A program made the position numbers and the translations under genes. From an uncultured Clostridia bacterium (lineage in GTDB: Bacteria > Bacillota > Clostridia > Oscillospirales > Oscillospiraceae), in contig CAMZIO010000002.1 of the NCBI GenBank assembly GCA_947307255.1, positions 39,638-103,637 of the forward strand: a stretch of DNA of 64,000 nucleotides, read 5' to 3'. The notes beneath the pieces are model-generated. The model ran no database searches, was not told where the DNA came from, and saw only the letters and a list, made by a program, of their open reading frames with translations. The number at the start of each line of letters is the position of its first letter. Position 1 is the first letter of the stretch. Below, in pieces: positions 61,290 to 64,000 of this stretch.

Positions 61290-63179
61290 TCACGCCTCCT
61301 CACTGATGGCGCCAAACGGGCAGTTGCTCATGCAGGCGCCGCACTTAATACATTTATCAATATCAATCGTATGGGGCTGACGGACCTCGCCCGTGATTGC
61401 CTCCATCGGGCAGTTCTTGCGGCACTTGCCGCAGCCCTTGCACTTCGCCGGGTCGATGACAAGGCCCTTCTTCTTGCCGTTGCAGTGCGGGCAGTGCTTG
61501 TCGCGCACGTGGGCAAGGTACTCGTCGCGGAAATACTTGAGCGTGCTCTTGACCGGGTTGCACGCCGCCTGACCGAGGCCGCAGAGCGCCGCCTCGCTGA
61601 TGGTCTGGGAGAGGGATTCGAGCATGTCGAGATCCTCCATCGTGCCCTCGTTGTTCACGATGCGGGTCAGAATCTCCAGCATGCGCTTGGTGCCCTCGCG
61701 GCAGGGGACGCACTTGCCGCAGGACTCGTTCTGCGTGAAGCTCATGAAGAAGCGCGCCGTCTCCACCATGCAGGTGTCCTCGTCCATGACGACGAGGCCG
61801 CCGGAGCCGATGATCGCACCGACCTTCTTGAGCGAGTCAAAGTCAAGAGGCATGTCGAGGTGCTCTTCGGTCAGACATCCGCCGGCAGGGCCGCCGATCT
61901 GCACGGCCTTGAACTTCTTACCGTCCTTGATGCCGCCGCCGATGTCGAAGATGATCTCGCGCAGCGTGGTGCCCATCGGAACTTCAATGAGGCCCGTGTT
62001 GACCACGTTGCCGGTGAGGGCAAAGGCCTTGGTGCCGCTGCTCTTCTCCGTGCCGAACGAGCGGAACCATTCCGCGCCGTTGCGGATGATAAGGGGCACG
62101 TTGGCGTAGGTCTCGACGTTGTTGAGCACTGTCGGCTGCGCCCAGAGGCCGTGCTCGACCGTGCGCGGCGGCTTGACGCGCGGCATGCCGCGCTTGCCCT
62201 CAATGGAAGCGGTCAGCGCGCTGCCCTCGCCGCAGACGAAGGCGCCCGCGCCGCGGTTGATGTGCAGGTGGAAGCTGAAGTCCGTGCCCATGATGTTGTC
62301 GCCGAGCAGGCCCAGCTCCTCCGCCTTTTCGATCGCGGTGCGCAGGCGCTCCACCGCCAGCGGATACTCCGCGCGAACATAGATGTAGCCCTCGTCGCTG
62401 CCCGCGGCCAGCGCCGCGATCAGCATACCCTCAATGATAGCATGGGGGTTGCCCTCCATGATGGAGCGATCCATGAACGCGCCGGGGTCGCCCTCGTCGC
62501 CGTTGCAGACCACATATTTCTTGCCCTTGGGCTGCTTGCGGACGCTGTCCCACTTGCGGCCGGCCGGGAAGCCCGCGCCGCCGCGGCCGCGCAGGCCGGA
62601 GTCGAGGATCTCCTTGCAGATCTGCTCGTCGGTCATCTCAAAGAGCGCCTTTTCAAAGGCAAGATAGCCGTCGCGCCCGATGTACTCCAGCAGATGCTCG
62701 GCGTCGATGGCGCCGCAGTTTTCCAGCACGATGCGCTTTTGGAGCTTATAGAACGGGATCTCGGAGTCCTTGGCGTAGGACTTGCCGTCGAGCTGATAGA
62801 GCAGGCGGTCGATGACCTGACCCTTCTGGATGGTCTTTTCGATGATCTCATCGACATCCTCCAGCTTGACGTGGGTGTAGAGGATGCCGTCCGGCTCGAT
62901 CTGGAGCAACGGGCCCATCTCGCAGAAGCCGTGGCAGCCGGTTTTCTTGAAGTGCAGGGCGTCCGAGCCGTCGTCCTTCTCGGGCCGCAGGGATACGCGG
63001 GTCTTGAGGCCGCGCTTTTCGCAGCCCGCCCGGAGCGCGTCATAGATATTGAGCGAACCGCCGGCAATGCAGCCCGTTCCGGCGCAGATCAGCACCTCGC
63101 GGGTGTCGGCGGCAAGGAGCGACTTCGCCTCGACGCGCATCGCGTCCAGATTCTTGCGGGTCAGCTTACGCTTCGGCAT
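61290..63179 (-). CDS. hydB: NADH-binding hydrogenase subunit (NuoF/HydB-like)
   Basis: About 629 residues. N-terminal thioredoxin-like [2Fe-2S] domain (CAGTGCIAGGS, then KTGCHGFCEMGP), FMN/NADH domain with SGLRGRGGAGFPAGRKW (~190-205) and NGDEGDPGAFMDRS, a [4Fe-4S] motif ESCGKCVPCREGTKRM (~480), and two C-terminal ferredoxin motifs (CKGCGKCRKNCP and CIKCGACMSNCP). This is the diaphorase subunit that oxidises NADH and, with HydA and HydC, supports electron bifurcation. ATG at 63179 with GGAGGGGGAG. No separate HndB gene; that domain is fused here. Confidence 0.95.
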   Translation of the reverse strand: MPKRKLTRKNLDAMRVEAKSLLAADTREVLICAGTGCIAGGSLNIYDALRAGCEKRGLKTRVSLRPEKDDGSDALHFKKTGCHGFCEMGPLLQIEPDGILYTHVKLEDVDEIIEKTIQKGQVIDRLLYQLDGKSYAKDSEIPFYKLQKRIVLENCGAIDAEHLLEYIGRDGYLAFEKALFEMTDEQICKEILDSGLRGRGGAGFPAGRKWDSVRKQPKGKKYVVCNGDEGDPGAFMDRSIMEGNPHAIIEGMLIAALAAGSDEGYIYVRAEYPLAVERLRTAIEKAEELGLLGDNIMGTDFSFHLHINRGAGAFVCGEGSALTASIEGKRGMPRVKPPRTVEHGLWAQPTVLNNVETYANVPLIIRNGAEWFRSFGTEKSSGTKAFALTGNVVNTGLIEVPMGTTLREIIFDIGGGIKDGKKFKAVQIGGPAGGCLTEEHLDMPLDFDSLKKVGAIIGSGGLVVMDEDTCMVETARFFMSFTQNESCGKCVPCREGTKRMLEILTRIVNNEGTMEDLDMLESLSQTISEAALCGLGQAACNPVKSTLKYFRDEYLAHVRDKHCPHCNGKKKGLVIDPAKCKGCGKCRKNCPMEAITGEVRQPHTIDIDKCIKCGACMSNCPFGAISEEA

Positions 63180-63666
63180 GGCTCTCCCCCTCCTTTGCAC
63201 GCAGTGATTCGATCAGTTCGACGGCGCTCTCCGGCGTCATCTTCGGATATACCTCGTCGTTGACCGTCAGCACCGGCGAGAGGCCGCAGGCGCCGAGACA
63301 TGCCACCGTTTCCAGCGTAAACAGCCCGTCGTCCGAGGTCTTGCGCTTGCCGGTCAAACCCAGGTACTCATGCAGCGTGTCGTAGATCGGCTGGGATTTG
63401 CGAACATGACATGCCGTACCACAGCAGACCTTGACGATGTACTTACCCTTGGGCTCGAGGGAGAAGTTCTCGTAGAACGTGGCAACACTGTAAACCTTTG
63501 CCACGCCGATGCCGAGCTTCTTCGCCACAAGCTCCAGATTCTCAGCACTGAGGTACTTGTACTCCGCCTGAATGTCCTGCATGATGGCGATCAGGCTTTC
63601 CCGCCGACAGTTATAGCTGTCAACGATCTGCTCTACTCGCTGCAGTTCGTCTTGTTTGGCTCTCAT
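63166..63666 (-). CDS. hydC: [2Fe-2S] hydrogenase subunit (NuoE/HydC-like)
   Basis: A 166-residue NuoE-type subunit with the four [2Fe-2S] Cys in CCGTACHVRKSQ and CLGACGLSP. Helical N-terminus (SYNCRRESLIAIMQDIQAEY). Transfers electrons between the NADH site and the hydrogenase module. First gene of the operon, overlapping hydB by 14 bases. ATG at 63666 with AAAGGAAA; the longer track start is upstream leader. Confidence 0.94.
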   Translation of the reverse strand: MRAKQDELQRVEQIVDSYNCRRESLIAIMQDIQAEYKYLSAENLELVAKKLGIGVAKVYSVATFYENFSLEPKGKYIVKVCCGTACHVRKSQPIYDTLHEYLGLTGKRKTSDDGLFTLETVACLGACGLSPVLTVNDEVYPKMTPESAVELIESLRAKEGESHAEA

Positions 63667-63764
63667 ACCGTTGATTTCCTTTCTTTCGCAATAAACCGCG
63701 ATAAAATGAGTGGGATGAACACGCGATTCGTGCTTCACCGCCCGATTGAGTCTCATACATCATT

Positions 63765-63793
63765 ATTTTATCATTGATAGTTGAAATTGTAAA
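63765..63793 (-). promoter_or_regulatory. Promoter of the hydrogenase operon
   Basis: Minus-strand TTTACA (63788-63793), 17-base spacer, TAAAAT (63765-63770) with TG one base before. Leader about 90 bases. No Rex-type dyad was noticed close by. Confidence 0.68.
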
Positions 63794-63904
63794 TACGTTT
63801 TTCACCAAAATCTTTCATTTTCTGCTTTTTCATCAGCCCGCGATTTCGCAGGGCCTGCATCACCGCCAGCAGGCAGCGGCGGCGTAATACCGACCACAAA
63901 GAAG

Positions 63905-63995
63905 GGCGGCGCGGCAAAAGCCACGCCGCCTTTCTTTTCGCGGGGGATCGGCAGCCGAAAAAGGGAGAAGACCGGCTATGCCGGTCTTCTCCCTT
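63905..63995 (-). terminator. Two terminators at the right edge
   Basis: 63963-63976 pairs with 63980-63993 (14-16 bp, loop TAT) and is followed on the minus strand by TTTTTC; it would end a minus-strand gene beyond the window. A second 11-bp stem, 63905-63915 with 63920-63930, is fully paired only if read as minus-strand RNA (one G-U). The rest of 63667-64000 holds the hyd promoter and no gene I can support. Confidence 0.68.
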
Positions 63996-64000
63996 TCGTT

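Overview
The window is a piece of a GC-rich, spore-forming anaerobe of the class Clostridia. The evidence is CotJ coat genes, the sporulation gene yunB, a CwlD-like amidase and a trimeric [FeFe]-hydrogenase, all beside ordinary Firmicutes housekeeping genes. A prophage of about 41 kb (7782-48784) sits in the middle. I cannot name the species from this sequence.

Left host flank (1-7781): the end of fba, a split transketolase, a small secreted-type amidase-domain protein, a Xer-family tyrosine recombinase with a long structured leader, a tiny Cys-rich protein, radA, a cwlD-like amidase, and a cotJ operon in which CotJA and CotJB are fused. The third cot gene, cotJC, is cut after codon 32.

Prophage (7782-48784): the rest of cotJC reappears in frame at 48777. 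The two halves share an 8-bp core, GGTGGACC, and joining them gives an uninterrupted CotJC of about 198 residues. The element carries a large serine integrase next to the right junction. A 66-residue gene sits just inside the left junction, downstream of the cotJ operon and on the same strand. The layout matches the known skin and SPbeta-type intervening elements that leave the chromosome during sporulation, but with cotJC as the interrupted gene. The late genes, all on the minus strand, are of podovirus type: terS, terL, a P22-like portal, scaffold, capsid, several fibre-like proteins, a lysis cassette with an M15 endolysin, a beta-propeller-like tail hub, and a giant 2442-residue ejection/polyvalent protein with an HExxH motif. 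No tape measure or tail tube gene was seen. The early genes, also minus, include a Cro-like regulator, zinc-ribbon and HNH proteins, a 3D-domain protein, a DUF3102 coiled-coil protein, a PcfK-like/PcfJ pair, a MazG-like protein, an HUH-type Rep and an ArpU-like regulator. The plus-strand lysogeny block holds an S24 repressor, an SF1 helicase with a small membrane protein (a candidate defence pair) and the integrase.

Right host flank (48785-64000): the cotJC remainder, an alkD-NUDIX-VOC-ligA cluster, yunB, murD, an exported protein of unknown function, wecB, a MraY/WecA-type transferase, trpS, and the hydCBA operon of an NADH-linked, probably electron-bifurcating [FeFe]-hydrogenase.

Two systems stand out: the prophage-interrupted cotJC with a possible host-driven excision switch, and the helicase/membrane-protein pair in the lysogeny module. 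Several noncoding elements also look worth following: the Xer leader, a short plus-strand RNA, and a hairpin-rich region beside the Rep gene.
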